NCBI GenBank assembly: GCA_024234635.1
Contig: JACKNX010000017.1
Span: 1-64,000, forward strand
Direction of reading: 5' to 3'
DNA from: Pseudomonadales bacterium
GTDB lineage: Bacteria; Pseudomonadota; Gammaproteobacteria; Pseudomonadales; Azotimanducaceae
DNA length: 64,000 bases
The notes below the pieces were generated by a model. It did no database searches. It was not told the origin of the DNA and saw only the letters and a list, made by a program, of their open reading frames with translations. The position numbers and the translations under genes were made by a program. Positions 52,556 to 61,698 of the stretch are shown piece by piece (the stretch's first letter is position 1; every line of letters begins with the position of its first letter).

Positions 52556-53779
52556 TCATTGCGCGGCCAGTGTCACTGCCTCCAGCCTTGGCAACTCGCA
52601 GTCGTAGGCTGCCATGTCTTCGGAGGGGTTGGCGAACTCGTTCCGTGCGTCGATGTTGAGCACGCGGCTCTCGCCGTTCTTCACGCAGATGGCCGGCCCG
52701 CCTTCGCGTTCGGTGTTCACCACGCCGTCCCACAGGATATCGGGCAGGCGACCGTCGGCGCCGTACAGGGTGATACGCAGCGCTTCGAGATAGTCGCGGT
52801 CCGCCTTGGTACCGCTTTCGCCCATCTCGTTGTCGTAGATGTAGATGTCTTCCGGGTACGGGTCGAATCCTTCCGCGGTCTCCCGTGACTGGTAGGTTGT
52901 GCTGAAGAAACTGGAAATCAGTACGTTGGCGGTGTTGTTGTTGCCGATGCGGTTGCTGAAGATCTCCACCTTGTCATTGGAGTTGATGACGATGCCGGAA
53001 CCGGCTGGCACGCCAGCGACCGCCGTGCCGGGCGCACCGAAGTTTGGCGTGTTGTTGTTGGTGATCTCGTTGTCATGCACCCGGGTGCTGTGTCCGGCCT
53101 GCGGCAGGTCCGGCATATTGAAGACCAGGATGCCGCCGGTGTTCTCCGTGGCCACGTTGTTGAACACGTCCGCGTTGATCGTGTTCTCGATTTCGATGCC
53201 GGCGACGTTCTGGCGCGCGGTGGAGTCGCGAACGACCACATTGCGTGACTGCCCGACATAGATACCGGCGTCCGAGGCGCCAATGGCCACGCTGCCTTCA
53301 ATGAGCGTGTTTTCCGTCTGTACCGGGTAGATGCCGTAAGCACCGTTCTTCGTATCCGGTCCGCCGGTCCACTCCGTGCGCACCCGACGGATGACGATGT
53401 TCTTGCCTTCGTTCACCTTGAGTGCGTCCCCGATGGTGTCCTCGATGGCCAGGTCTTCGATGGTGAAATCGCTGGCATTGACGAGCAGTCCCTCGGCACC
53501 GGCGATCTGACCCTTGAAGGACAGGATGGTCTTGTCCATGCCCATGCCGTGGATGGTCACGCCGTTGGTGGACAGTGTCAGTGAACGGTCGAAGGTGAAC
53601 CTGCCTTCGGGCACCTCGATGACGTCGCCGGGTTTTGCGGTTTCCAGTTGCAGGCGCAGCGTTTCTTCCGTCGATGCGCTGCCGGCAGGCGTCGTCTGCT
53701 CGGCGTTGTCCTGGTTGCCGCCGCAGGCGGCCAGCAAAAGCGTTATCAGGGCGGGGGTGAATACTTGAAGACGGTGCAT
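52556..53779 (-). CDS. Parallel beta-helix repeat lipoprotein (partner of the diheme cytochrome)
   Basis: A 407-residue protein with lipobox LLLAAC near residue 19. From about residue 40 on it is a right-handed beta-helix: repeats such as GVTIHGMGMDKTILSFKG, FTIEDLAIEDTIGDALKV and GIVINSNDKVEIFSNRI. The fold is typical of carbohydrate-active or adhesive proteins, but no catalytic set is visible. Its end is 4 bases before the diheme cytochrome start, so both are co-translated. Confidence 0.88.
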   Translation of the reverse strand: MHRLQVFTPALITLLLAACGGNQDNAEQTTPAGSASTEETLRLQLETAKPGDVIEVPEGRFTFDRSLTLSTNGVTIHGMGMDKTILSFKGQIAGAEGLLVNASDFTIEDLAIEDTIGDALKVNEGKNIVIRRVRTEWTGGPDTKNGAYGIYPVQTENTLIEGSVAIGASDAGIYVGQSRNVVVRDSTARQNVAGIEIENTINADVFNNVATENTGGILVFNMPDLPQAGHSTRVHDNEITNNNTPNFGAPGTAVAGVPAGSGIVINSNDKVEIFSNRIGNNNTANVLISSFFSTTYQSRETAEGFDPYPEDIYIYDNEMGESGTKADRDYLEALRITLYGADGRLPDILWDGVVNTEREGGPAICVKNGESRVLNIDARNEFANPSEDMAAYDCELPRLEAVTLAAQ

Positions 53780-53781
53780 GA

Positions 53782-54696
53782 TCAGATCTCCACGGGCTTG
53801 CCGGTACGTTCGGCGTTTTCGAGGTTTTCCCTGCGTGCTTTCACAAGCTCGGGCACGTAGCGGTCCAGTTCTTCCAGAGTCCACACGCCGCCGGATTTGT
53901 GGAACGACTTGATGACGCGCGGCTGCTGCATGATGGACACGCCTCCCCGCGCGGAATGGAAAATCTCCGAGGTGATGCCCGCCGATTCCAGGCCGGCCAG
54001 CCAGGTAACGATGGGGGCGATATGCTGTGGACCGCCGGCTTCGATGTCCTGATCGCTTACCGACTGGCCGCGGTTTTCGCGCAGCGGAATGGTCATGCGG
54101 GTCAGTGCGCCGGGAGAGATGGTGTTCACCGTGCACCCATACTTGGCAAGCTCCAGGGCCAGCACACGGGAGAAACCGGCGATGCCGGCCTTGGCGGCAC
54201 CGTAGTTGGCCTGCCCGAAGTTGCCGTACAGCCCGGAGACGCTGGAAAAATTGATGATCCGGCAGCCGGTGCGGTTTTGCTCGCGGATGTAGTTGGCGAA
54301 CGGGCGTGAGCAGCAGTAGTGTCCGCGCAGGTGTACGGCGAGCACCGCATCCCAGTCGGATTCTTCCATCTTGAAGATGGTGCGGTCACGCAGGATGCCG
54401 GCGTTGTTGACCAGCACGTCCATCTGCCCGAAGGCGTCCAGCGCCGTTTGCAGCAGGCTTGCGCCGCCCGCCACGTCAGCCACGGACTGGGTGTTGCTCA
54501 CCGCTTCGCCGCCGAGCGCGCGGATTTCGTTGACGACGTCGTCGGCCACCTTGCCGGTTCCGGAGCCGTCTGTGTTGCCGCCCAGATCATTGACGACGAT
54601 GCGGGCGCCTTCTTTTGCCATTGCCAGCGCAATTTCCCGGCCGATTCCCCGGCCTGCGCCGGTGATCACCGCCACCCTGTCATCCAGTCTGCCCAT
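53782..54696 (-). CDS. SDR family oxidoreductase (multifunctional-enzyme type)
   Basis: A 304-residue SDR: TGAGRGIGREIA cofactor motif, NNAG near residue 90, Ser in NFSSVSGLYG and Y-x-x-x-K in NYGAAKAG. The N-terminal VVNDLGG followed by GSGTGKVADDVVNEI is typical of peroxisomal-MFE-like 3-hydroxyacyl-CoA dehydrogenases. It probably acts on hydroxyacyl-CoA or a steroid-like substrate. It begins the minus-strand operon of beta-helix and diheme cytochrome genes. Confidence 0.9.
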   Translation of the reverse strand: MGRLDDRVAVITGAGRGIGREIALAMAKEGARIVVNDLGGNTDGSGTGKVADDVVNEIRALGGEAVSNTQSVADVAGGASLLQTALDAFGQMDVLVNNAGILRDRTIFKMEESDWDAVLAVHLRGHYCCSRPFANYIREQNRTGCRIINFSSVSGLYGNFGQANYGAAKAGIAGFSRVLALELAKYGCTVNTISPGALTRMTIPLRENRGQSVSDQDIEAGGPQHIAPIVTWLAGLESAGITSEIFHSARGGVSIMQQPRVIKSFHKSGGVWTLEELDRYVPELVKARRENLENAERTGKPVEI

Positions 54697-54777
54697 CGTT
54701 CCCCCTGTCTCCGGCAAGCTGGCCGGCGCATGCTTTGGTAGAGTGCGGCGAGTCTAAACCGAAGGTGTGCGTGGGTC

Positions 54778-55476
54778 ATGGGGGTGAACGCGGGAACGTA
54801 CTATGGCGCGCCAGCGGTGCGCCTGCTGGAAGCGCTGACCAACCAGGGAGTGGGACGTATTGCGCTTCTCGCCCGCCATTCGGTGCGGGAGTTCAATCGT
54901 GATGTACACGACCTGGTGAATCCGCTTACGCCGGAAGGTCGGGAGCATTGCGGCCACATGGGACGGGCGCTCCCCAAGTCGCTGCAGGTACGCGGCTACG
55001 CCAGCCCGCCGGAACGCTGCGTGGAAACCGCCACGCTGGTGATGCGCGCACATGGCGAGGCGGGCGGTCAGGCGGGATCGGTGCGGCCGGTGGAGAGCCT
55101 GGGGGTGTTCTATGCGCTGGACCAGATCAAGATGTGGAAGGCCTTGCAACTGGCCGGCGGCCTGTCCCAGTTTGTCACCCGGTGGGTGGACGATCGCGTC
55201 GCGCCGGACGCCATGATACCGGCCGACCAGGCAGCGCGGCTGATCGCCCGATCCGCCCTCTCGCGGCTGCGTAGCGGGGCGGACAACGACCATCTGGATC
55301 TGTGTGTCACCCACGACATGACCATCCTGTTGCTCAAGGATCGTCTGTTGCGGGAGCCGGCGGTGGAGAACACCGTGGATTTCCTGGAAGCGGTGGCACT
55401 CTTCGAAGCGGATGGCGACGTGTGGATGCAGAGTTGTCAGGGGGAGCCGGTGGCGATTACCGGCCTGGTGACGTAG
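54778..55476 (+). CDS. Histidine phosphatase superfamily protein
   Basis: A 232-residue protein. The phosphatase RHG-type motif is altered to LLARHSVREF near residues 28-37: Arg-His are present but Gly is Ser. The second His is in LCVTHDMTILLL. It has ASPPERCVETATLVM, the usual S-x-x-x-R helix. Substrate unknown. It stands alone between two convergent/divergent groups. Confidence 0.85.
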   Translation: MGVNAGTYYGAPAVRLLEALTNQGVGRIALLARHSVREFNRDVHDLVNPLTPEGREHCGHMGRALPKSLQVRGYASPPERCVETATLVMRAHGEAGGQAGSVRPVESLGVFYALDQIKMWKALQLAGGLSQFVTRWVDDRVAPDAMIPADQAARLIARSALSRLRSGADNDHLDLCVTHDMTILLLKDRLLREPAVENTVDFLEAVALFEADGDVWMQSCQGEPVAITGLVT

Positions 55477-55487
55477 CCAAACGCCGC

Positions 55488-56621
55488 TCAGACGACAAGG
55501 TCAAAGGTGCGTGTTGCCAGTTCCTGTCCGTTTGCCAGCAGGGCCACGTGGTGTCTGCCGGGATACAGCGTGCGCGTGGTGGCGGGCCTGAAGGCGATCC
55601 GCTTGGTAAGTGTCAGCCGTTCGCCCGCCCGGGCGTCGACTTCCTTCAGCGCAAATGTCTTGCCGGCGTGTCGCCCGTTGGCTTTGAGGAAATCGACGCG
55701 CAGCAGCAGCTTCAGCTTCTGATCCGCCTCTGGCGTGAGTGACGCCGAAACCGTCAGCGTGTCGCCAACCCGCACCTGCGCATTGGCGGTAAACCGATGT
55801 AGTGTAACGTGGGCATCGTCCGCATAACCCATCAGCGCCATTGCCGCGGGGTGGTGTGCCTTTGCCAGCGTGCGCGTGGCGTGACGTGTCATCCATGCCA
55901 GTTCGTCGGCCTGTTGGCGTTTCGCTTCCCGCCAGCGGTGCAGCGCGGCGATGACTGCATCCGGTGACTTGCGTGACAGATCGTTCAGATTGTTGGCCAC
56001 GGAGCGGGTGACATAGCGTGTGGAATCGGCATGCAGCCGGTCCAGTACGTCGAGTACAAACGGCACCGGCAATTCCACCCGCTGTGCCCAGGGCAGGTAG
56101 GGGCGGATGCCTTCTGACGCAAGGCGTCGGACGTGGTAGTTCGCGTCCGTGGTGCAGTTCTGTACGAAGCTGCAGGTGGCATCCGGAAATGTGAGCAGGA
56201 ACGGGCGTATCGGGCTTTCGGCGGTGAAACGCTGCGTGGCGTCGCGCAGAAATGCCAGGGCGGCATCCACGCGGTCGGGGGTGCAGCCATGGCGCGCGAC
56301 GTATTCACCCGGCACGCTCCAGATGAATTCGCCGAAATCGTCGTCCGTGCGCGTCGGGTCGAGCGGTGGCGGCAGCGCGTCGCGCAGAATGCGCAGCGCG
56401 TGGTCGAAGCGGCGGGGCAGATGCTCGCCCAGAACCTCAACCAGACAATGAATGCGCGCTTTCAGCTCCAGGGCAGGAAACTGCTTCAGCACCGCCTGTT
56501 CATAGGCCCTGCGGTCGAAACGCGGCCACGCCTGTTCCAGGTTGCTCGCCAGGGCGGCAACCGTTTCCGCGTTGAAGAGCTGGTCCTTCAGGGAAAACCC
56601 TGTTTCCGCGCGAATGGCCAT
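55488..56621 (-). CDS. AlkC-like DNA alkylation repair protein
   Basis: A 377-residue HEAT-like repeat protein. It begins MAIRAETGFSLKDQLFNAETVAALASNLEQ and has the core VRRLASEGIRPYLPWAQRVELP and TRYVTRSVANNLNDLSRKSPD, which match AlkC. AlkC removes alkylated bases, notably 3-methyladenine. The last 90 residues (VTLHRFTANAQVRVGDTL and beyond) form a beta-rich, Ig-like extension, found only in some AlkC proteins. It follows the monoheme cytochrome gene on the same strand. Confidence 0.87.
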   Translation of the reverse strand: MAIRAETGFSLKDQLFNAETVAALASNLEQAWPRFDRRAYEQAVLKQFPALELKARIHCLVEVLGEHLPRRFDHALRILRDALPPPLDPTRTDDDFGEFIWSVPGEYVARHGCTPDRVDAALAFLRDATQRFTAESPIRPFLLTFPDATCSFVQNCTTDANYHVRRLASEGIRPYLPWAQRVELPVPFVLDVLDRLHADSTRYVTRSVANNLNDLSRKSPDAVIAALHRWREAKRQQADELAWMTRHATRTLAKAHHPAAMALMGYADDAHVTLHRFTANAQVRVGDTLTVSASLTPEADQKLKLLLRVDFLKANGRHAGKTFALKEVDARAGERLTLTKRIAFRPATTRTLYPGRHHVALLANGQELATRTFDLVV

Positions 56622-56639
56622 CTGCGTGCGGCGCGGGCG

Positions 56640-57074
56640 TCAGGGTTCGGCGCGCACGCGCGGTGGGTTCAGCCGGCGGCGGATGGCGGCCACCTCGCTT
56701 TCGGGAATCAGCAGGACGTCGTTGCCCCAGCTGTTGGTGATGAAGGCGATGATCGAGACAATTTCGCGGTCGCTGAGAAAGGCCAGTGCGGGCATGAGCG
56801 CCTGCTCGTCCTTCCCGTCCCCGCTGGCGAGGTGCCGTTTGCGACCGTCGAGAATGGTGCGGACCAGGCGTTCCCGGTCCGCCATCAGCGCTGCCCTGTG
56901 CAGCGACGGGTACAGCCCGTCCTCGCCATAGCCATCCGCCTTGTGGCAGCGCTGACAGATCTCCGCGAACGCCAGCGCTCCCATGGCCACTTCATTGCGC
57001 ACGTCCCGTTCGGCGGCATGGCTTGTCGTGGCGGATAGGCAAAGGCAGAGGCAGAAGGCGACGATCGGTTTCAT
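56640..57074 (-). CDS. Monoheme c-type cytochrome
   Basis: A 144-residue secreted protein. Residues 1-21 form the signal peptide (IVAFCLCLCLSATTSHA). The heme c motif is ICQRCHKADGYG, and a probable axial Met is in QALMPALAFLSD. It should carry electrons in the periplasm. The ATG at 57074 starts the signal peptide. It is 73 bases after the upstream hypothetical gene on the same strand. Confidence 0.88.
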   Translation of the reverse strand: MKPIVAFCLCLCLSATTSHAAERDVRNEVAMGALAFAEICQRCHKADGYGEDGLYPSLHRAALMADRERLVRTILDGRKRHLASGDGKDEQALMPALAFLSDREIVSIIAFITNSWGNDVLLIPESEVAAIRRRLNPPRVRAEP

Positions 57075-57147
57075 GGTCAGGCTCCGGCGGATGGCGATGA
57101 TCTTACTCCACCCGGGGACCTCCCTGTCTCCGGTATGGGCAAGTCGC

Positions 57148-57654
57148 TCAGTGCCAGGCGCGGCGGCGACCATCGTCGTGATGGTCCCTGTTCCGATAGC
57201 CGCGGTCGGCAAAACGGGGCGCCACGAGCAGGGTTACTCCGCGCACGCGGGCACCATCCTGCAGGAACAGTCGCCACTTGCCGCGATCGTAGGGCGGTGC
57301 CTGGATGAACACATCGCCGCGATTCAGCGCGACGCGCGACGTGACATGGTCGCCGATGCGCAGTACCGCGGTGCCGTTGCCTCCGTCGTACCGGGCCTGA
57401 CGGCGATGGCTGTTCCGGTGGCCCTGGCCACGCCTGTCGCTGGCCGTGTGCACGATGACGCCGGTGAGCTGGTAGTAGTCGGGGTCGAACCGGGTGTGCC
57501 TGTCGAGCCAGCGGCCGATGTTGAAATCGCCGCTGCCGTATACGGGCAGATCCACGTACACGGAGTCGCGGTTGTCGTGGGCATTGGCGTTGACGGCCGG
57601 TATCACGCCAAGCAGTACGAACACGCTGAGTAGGCCGGCTTGCAGTTTGCGCAT
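57148..57654 (-). CDS. Secreted hypothetical protein, Arg/His/Asp-rich tail
   Basis: A 168-residue protein with a signal peptide (LQAGLLSVFVLLGVIPAVNANA). The mature protein contains DSVYVDLPVYGSGDFNIGRWL and an Arg/His/Asp-rich tail (RGYRNRDHHDDGRRRAWH). No recognised domain. ATG 57654 follows GGATCTTCC, without a clear ribosome-binding site. Role unknown. Confidence 0.65.
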   Translation of the reverse strand: MRKLQAGLLSVFVLLGVIPAVNANAHDNRDSVYVDLPVYGSGDFNIGRWLDRHTRFDPDYYQLTGVIVHTASDRRGQGHRNSHRRQARYDGGNGTAVLRIGDHVTSRVALNRGDVFIQAPPYDRGKWRLFLQDGARVRGVTLLVAPRFADRGYRNRDHHDDGRRRAWH

Positions 57655-57802
57655 CGGAAGATCCTCGTTGTCGGGGTAGGCGCAGTTTCGCGGCGCGCAT
57701 ATGAACTCACTTTGAACCGGGGCTAAACGCAGGCTGAACATGGGGCGTTGCCCGATTCAAACAGATGATTGAAAAATATGAGTTCTATGTTTAAATGGCG
57801 CC

Positions 57803-58456
57803 ATGATCACTGCTACCGACACCCGTACCGCACTCGTGCAATCCGCGATTCGTCTCATCGGGCTCAACGGGTACGAGGGCGTCACCACGCGCCAGCTGGC
57901 GCAGGACGCCGGCGCCAACGTGGCCGCCATCAGCTACCACTTCGGCGGCAAGGACGGGTTGTGCAAGGCAGCCATCGACCACGTGGTGTCACTCGTGCAG
58001 CCCCGTCTCGATTTTGTCGGCGCAGTGGTGGCGCAGGCGCGGGAGCTGGCAGGCAATGACCCCGTGCGCCAGGCCAGGTTGCTGGCGCAGATCGTGGAGA
58101 CCATGCTGGAGACGCTCCTGCGAACGCCGGAGTTGCGCAGTGTGCTGCCGTTCGTGGTGCGCGAGATGTTTGCGCCGGGGCCGTATTTCGACCGCTTCTA
58201 CAGAGCGGTTCCCCAGCGCGTGCATGAACTTCTCACCGACGTTGTGGCGTGGATCCTGGATCTGGATACCGGCAGCGACGCGGCCAAGATACGTGCCCAC
58301 GCGGTGCTGGGACAGTTACTGGTGTTTCAGTTCGGCCGGCCGGTGCTTCTGCGCCGGCTGCGTGCCCGTGACTACACCGCTGCGCAATTCGCGACGATTC
58401 GCGCGCAAGTCACGGAATCCGTTCTTCGCAGCCTGGGGTTGCCTCATGCGCCATGA
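57803..58456 (+). CDS. TetR-family regulator, CecR (YbiH) type
   Basis: This 217-residue protein has the TetR helix-turn-helix (GYEGVTTRQLAQDAGANVAAISYHFGGKDGL) followed by a CecR-type ligand-binding domain (DUF1956). In E. coli, cecR heads the operon with ybhG, ybhF, ybhS and ybhR. The same order is seen here: membrane-fusion lipoprotein, ABC ATPase, ABC permease. It probably represses this exporter operon. Its 3' end overlaps the next gene by 11 bases. Confidence 0.88.
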   Translation: MITATDTRTALVQSAIRLIGLNGYEGVTTRQLAQDAGANVAAISYHFGGKDGLCKAAIDHVVSLVQPRLDFVGAVVAQARELAGNDPVRQARLLAQIVETMLETLLRTPELRSVLPFVVREMFAPGPYFDRFYRAVPQRVHELLTDVVAWILDLDTGSDAAKIRAHAVLGQLLVFQFGRPVLLRRLRARDYTAAQFATIRAQVTESVLRSLGLPHAP

Positions 58457-59408
58457 CACTTTCCTTCCCGGACTCCTCTGCCTGCTGCTGGCCGCTTGCG
58501 ACGGCACCCCGTCGGCGCAGGTCGTGCTTGGCACGCTGGAGCGCGATCGTATCGAACTGGCGGCGGACTCCGCGGAACCCATCCAGACCATCCTCGTGCG
58601 CGAAGGGCAGCCCGTGGTGGCGGGCGACGTGCTGATCATCCAGAACGCCGAACGCGCGGAAGCCGCGCTGCTGCGCGCGCGTGCCGAGGAAGCCACCGCC
58701 AGGGCGGCGCTGGAGGAAGCGGAAAAAGGTCCGCGTTCCCAGGCCATCGCGCAGGGGCGGGCGCGACTGGAGGCGGCGCGCAGCGCCAGGGCCACTGCGC
58801 GCTTTGAGCTGGATCGACAGGCGTCGCTGGTGGAGCGCAACTTCTCCTCGAAGAGTCAGCTCGACATTCTGCGCGGCCGCTACGAGGAGGCGCAGGCGCG
58901 TGAGCAGGAAGCCCAGGCGGCGCTTGATGAACTGGCGGAAGGCACCCGCAACGAGCGGATCGACCAGGCGCGCAACCAGTACGCCGCCGCGGTGGCGACG
59001 GTGAAGAATCTCTCGATCACCCTCGACCGCGCCTCCATCCGCGCACCTGTGGATGGCGTCATCGAGGCGCTGCCGATGGAAATTGGCGAACGACCGCTGG
59101 CCGGCGCCACCGTGGTAGCCATGCTGGCGGAAGGACCAACCTACGCGCGGGTACACATACCGGAAACCCTGCGCACGCGCGTCACCACCGGCACCGGGGC
59201 GCAGGTGCACGTGGACGGTTATCCGGAGCCGTTCGCGGCGACAGTGCGCTGGGTGAGCCTGGATGCGTCTTTCACGCCGTACTTCGCGTTGCATCAACAC
59301 GACCGTACGCGGCTGAGCTACCTGGCGGAAATTGATCTGACCATGCCTGCCGGTGCGGTACTGCCCGTGGGGGTGCCGTTGGAAGTGGCGTTTCCGGACC
59401 TGCAATGA
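58446..59408 (+). CDS. HlyD-type membrane-fusion lipoprotein (YbhG-like)
   Basis: A 320-residue periplasmic adaptor. Lipobox LLLAAC lies near residue 18. Residues 33-70 and the later ASIRAPVDGVIEALP form the lipoyl halves. A long coiled coil (AEEATARAALEEAEKG... to ...AALDELAEGTRNERIDQA) separates them. It links the ABC exporter to an outer-membrane channel. It starts inside the cecR-like gene, in another frame. Confidence 0.9.
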   Translation: MRHDTFLPGLLCLLLAACDGTPSAQVVLGTLERDRIELAADSAEPIQTILVREGQPVVAGDVLIIQNAERAEAALLRARAEEATARAALEEAEKGPRSQAIAQGRARLEAARSARATARFELDRQASLVERNFSSKSQLDILRGRYEEAQAREQEAQAALDELAEGTRNERIDQARNQYAAAVATVKNLSITLDRASIRAPVDGVIEALPMEIGERPLAGATVVAMLAEGPTYARVHIPETLRTRVTTGTGAQVHVDGYPEPFAATVRWVSLDASFTPYFALHQHDRTRLSYLAEIDLTMPAGAVLPVGVPLEVAFPDLQ

Positions 59409-60328
59409 GCGCCATTGCCATTCACACGGAGCATCTTACGCGGCGGTTCGGCGCCGTGACCGCGGTCGACGATCTCAGCCTCGATGTGCCCGCCGGTACC
59501 ATCCACGGCTTCCTGGGGCCAAACGGGTGCGGCAAGTCCACCACCATCCGCATGCTCTGCGGTCTGCTGCGTCCAACCGCCGGCAGTGCCCGTGTGCTGG
59601 ATGTGGACGTGCAGAGCGATCCCGAAGCGCTGAAACGCCGCATCGGCTACATGACGCAGAAGTTCTCGCTCTACGATGACCTTTCCGTGCTGGAGAACCT
59701 CACCTTCATGGCTGAGGTGCACAGCCTGCCGCGGGCGACCCGCCAGCAGCGGATCATGCGGCAACTCACACGTTTCGGACTGGCCCGGCGCACGGCGCAG
59801 CTTGCCGGCACGCTCAGCGGTGGTCAGCGACAGCGCCTGGCGCTGGCGGCGGTATCGCTGCACGCGCCCGATCTGCTGTTCCTGGACGAGCCCACCAGCG
59901 CGGTAGACCCCCAGAGCCGTCGCGAATTCTGGGACTTCCTGTTCGAACTGGTGGACGAAGGCCACACCATCCTCGTGACCACCCATTTCATGGACGAGGC
60001 GGAGCGCTGCCATGGGCTCACCATCCTCGATCACGGCCGACTGGTCGCCAGCGGCGAACCCCGCGCGCTGCTGGAAGCGCTACCGGCGACGGTGCTGGAA
60101 GTGAGCAGCCCGGTTGCGCGCCGCGTACACGATCTGCTGGCTGCCGATCCCGCGGTCATCGACATGGCGCAACTCGGCACGCGCCTGCACGTGCTGGTGC
60201 GGCCGGATGTGCCGGCGGCGGAGCAACATGTCAGTGCACGGCTGCTGGAGGCGGCCGTTGAAGCGCAGGTACGGCAGGTATCCCCAAACCTCGAGGACGT
60301 GTTCGTGATGGCCACGCGGGGCAGCTGA
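59405..60328 (+). CDS. ABC transporter ATP-binding protein (YbhF-like, single domain)
   Basis: A 307-residue ATPase: Walker A GPNGCGKST near residues 38-46, signature LSGGQRQRLALA and Walker B LLFLDEPTSAVDP. The E. coli YbhF has two fused ATPase domains; this one has a single domain with a C-terminal extension typical of drug-exporter ATPases. It overlaps the adaptor gene by 4 bases. Confidence 0.93.
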   Translation: MSAIAIHTEHLTRRFGAVTAVDDLSLDVPAGTIHGFLGPNGCGKSTTIRMLCGLLRPTAGSARVLDVDVQSDPEALKRRIGYMTQKFSLYDDLSVLENLTFMAEVHSLPRATRQQRIMRQLTRFGLARRTAQLAGTLSGGQRQRLALAAVSLHAPDLLFLDEPTSAVDPQSRREFWDFLFELVDEGHTILVTTHFMDEAERCHGLTILDHGRLVASGEPRALLEALPATVLEVSSPVARRVHDLLAADPAVIDMAQLGTRLHVLVRPDVPAAEQHVSARLLEAAVEAQVRQVSPNLEDVFVMATRGS

Positions 60329-60329
60329 A

Positions 60330-61421
60330 ATGGCGCGGCTGACATTCACGCGCATCTGGGCGATAGGCCGCAAGGAGTTCATGCATCTGCGCCGTGATCG
60401 CCTTACCGGCGGCATGGTGGCCGGCATTCCGCTGATGCTGACGTTGCTGTTCGGCTATGCAATCAACAACGACGTGCGTCACCTGCGGGCGGCGGTGGTG
60501 GACGAAGCCAGCACCAGCGCTTCGCGCGCGCTCGTGCAGGATGCGGTGGCGACGCAGGTGCTGGACGTCGTTGCCTCCGCGCGCAGCGCGCGCGAGCTGG
60601 AGCGCATGATTGCCACCAACGTCATCTCGGTGGGTATCTACATTCCGCCCGACTTCGAGCAGCATCGTGCGCGTCGTTCGCCGCCTTATGCGCAGGTGTT
60701 CGTGGACGACAGCGATCCGATTGTGCTCTCCGCCGTGCGCGGGCTCACCACACTCGGTGCGACCGACGGGCGTGGGGAACAGTCGATGATGGCGCTGCGG
60801 CCGCTGTACAACCCGGAACGTCGTTCCGTGGTCTTCATCGTGCCGGGACTGTGCGGGGTGATCCTCACGCTGACCATGGTGCTCTTCACCGCCATTGCCA
60901 TCGTGCGCGAGCGCGAGCGCGGCAACCTGGAGCTGCTCATCACCACGCCCATCAGTTCGCTGGAGCTGATGATCGGCAAGATCATTCCCTACGTGCTCAT
61001 CGGCTATGTGCAGATCTCGCTGATCATGCTGCTGGGAGTGACGCTGTTCGACGTGCCCGTGCGGGGTTCCTGGTGGGATTTCTATGCCGGGGCCGGCATT
61101 TTCGTGTTGAGTACGCTCACGCTTGGTCTGCTGATTTCCACCGCTGCGCAGACGCAGTTCCAGGCCTTCCAGATGACCTTCATGTCGTTCCTGCCGCAGA
61201 TGCTGCTGTCCGGCTTCATGTTTCCGTTCGAAGGCATGCCACGGCCGGCGCAGTGGCTGGCGGAGCTGTTCCCACTCACCCATTTCCTGCGCATCGTGCG
61301 CGGCGTGGTGCTGCGCGACGCCAGCCTGGTGATGATGCGGGATGACATCTGGCCGCTGGCGGTGATCTTCCTGGTGCTGATCAGTCTGGCGACACTGCGG
61401 TTTCGCAAGCGGCTGGATTGA
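60330..61421 (+). CDS. ABC-2 type transporter permease
   Basis: A 363-residue permease. One N-terminal helix and a large extracytoplasmic domain (residues ~50-170) precede five C-terminal helices. ERERGNLELLITTPISSLELMIGK and FMFPFEGMPRPAQWLAELFPLTHFLRI, read as two motifs, are the ABC-2 drug-exporter signatures. It starts two bases after the ATPase stop. Only one permease gene is present, unlike the two of E. coli ybhSR, so the exporter is probably a homodimer. Substrate unknown. Confidence 0.92.
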   Translation: MARLTFTRIWAIGRKEFMHLRRDRLTGGMVAGIPLMLTLLFGYAINNDVRHLRAAVVDEASTSASRALVQDAVATQVLDVVASARSARELERMIATNVISVGIYIPPDFEQHRARRSPPYAQVFVDDSDPIVLSAVRGLTTLGATDGRGEQSMMALRPLYNPERRSVVFIVPGLCGVILTLTMVLFTAIAIVRERERGNLELLITTPISSLELMIGKIIPYVLIGYVQISLIMLLGVTLFDVPVRGSWWDFYAGAGIFVLSTLTLGLLISTAAQTQFQAFQMTFMSFLPQMLLSGFMFPFEGMPRPAQWLAELFPLTHFLRIVRGVVLRDASLVMMRDDIWPLAVIFLVLISLATLRFRKRLD

Positions 61422-61698
61422 AGTGGCGCCCGAACGCCTCGAATGGACGGAGCGTTGGCGATCGTTTCAGTTGGGGCGGTATTGATGCGCGATTCGATGA
61501 CGTGGCCTTCCGGGCGCATCGCGGCAATGGGATGTACCAACGGAAGCACAAGTGTCGTCGTTCCAGCCTGGCGCGATCCCGGAAGCGCAACATCGGATGC
61601 TTCCTCCAGGGGGGATGCGTGTCGGGAACAGATGTCCGTGCAACATCCGTGCAGTGACGGAAATACGGCCCGCAACTGCAAGGTTGTACCGTGGGGTG
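61422..61698. other. Intergenic region without recognised gene
   Basis: The 277 bp between the ABC permease and the converging MFS gene contain no family-like reading frame, obvious terminator or repeat. A short AT-poor stretch and a few imperfect palindromes are seen, none convincing. Confidence 0.5.
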
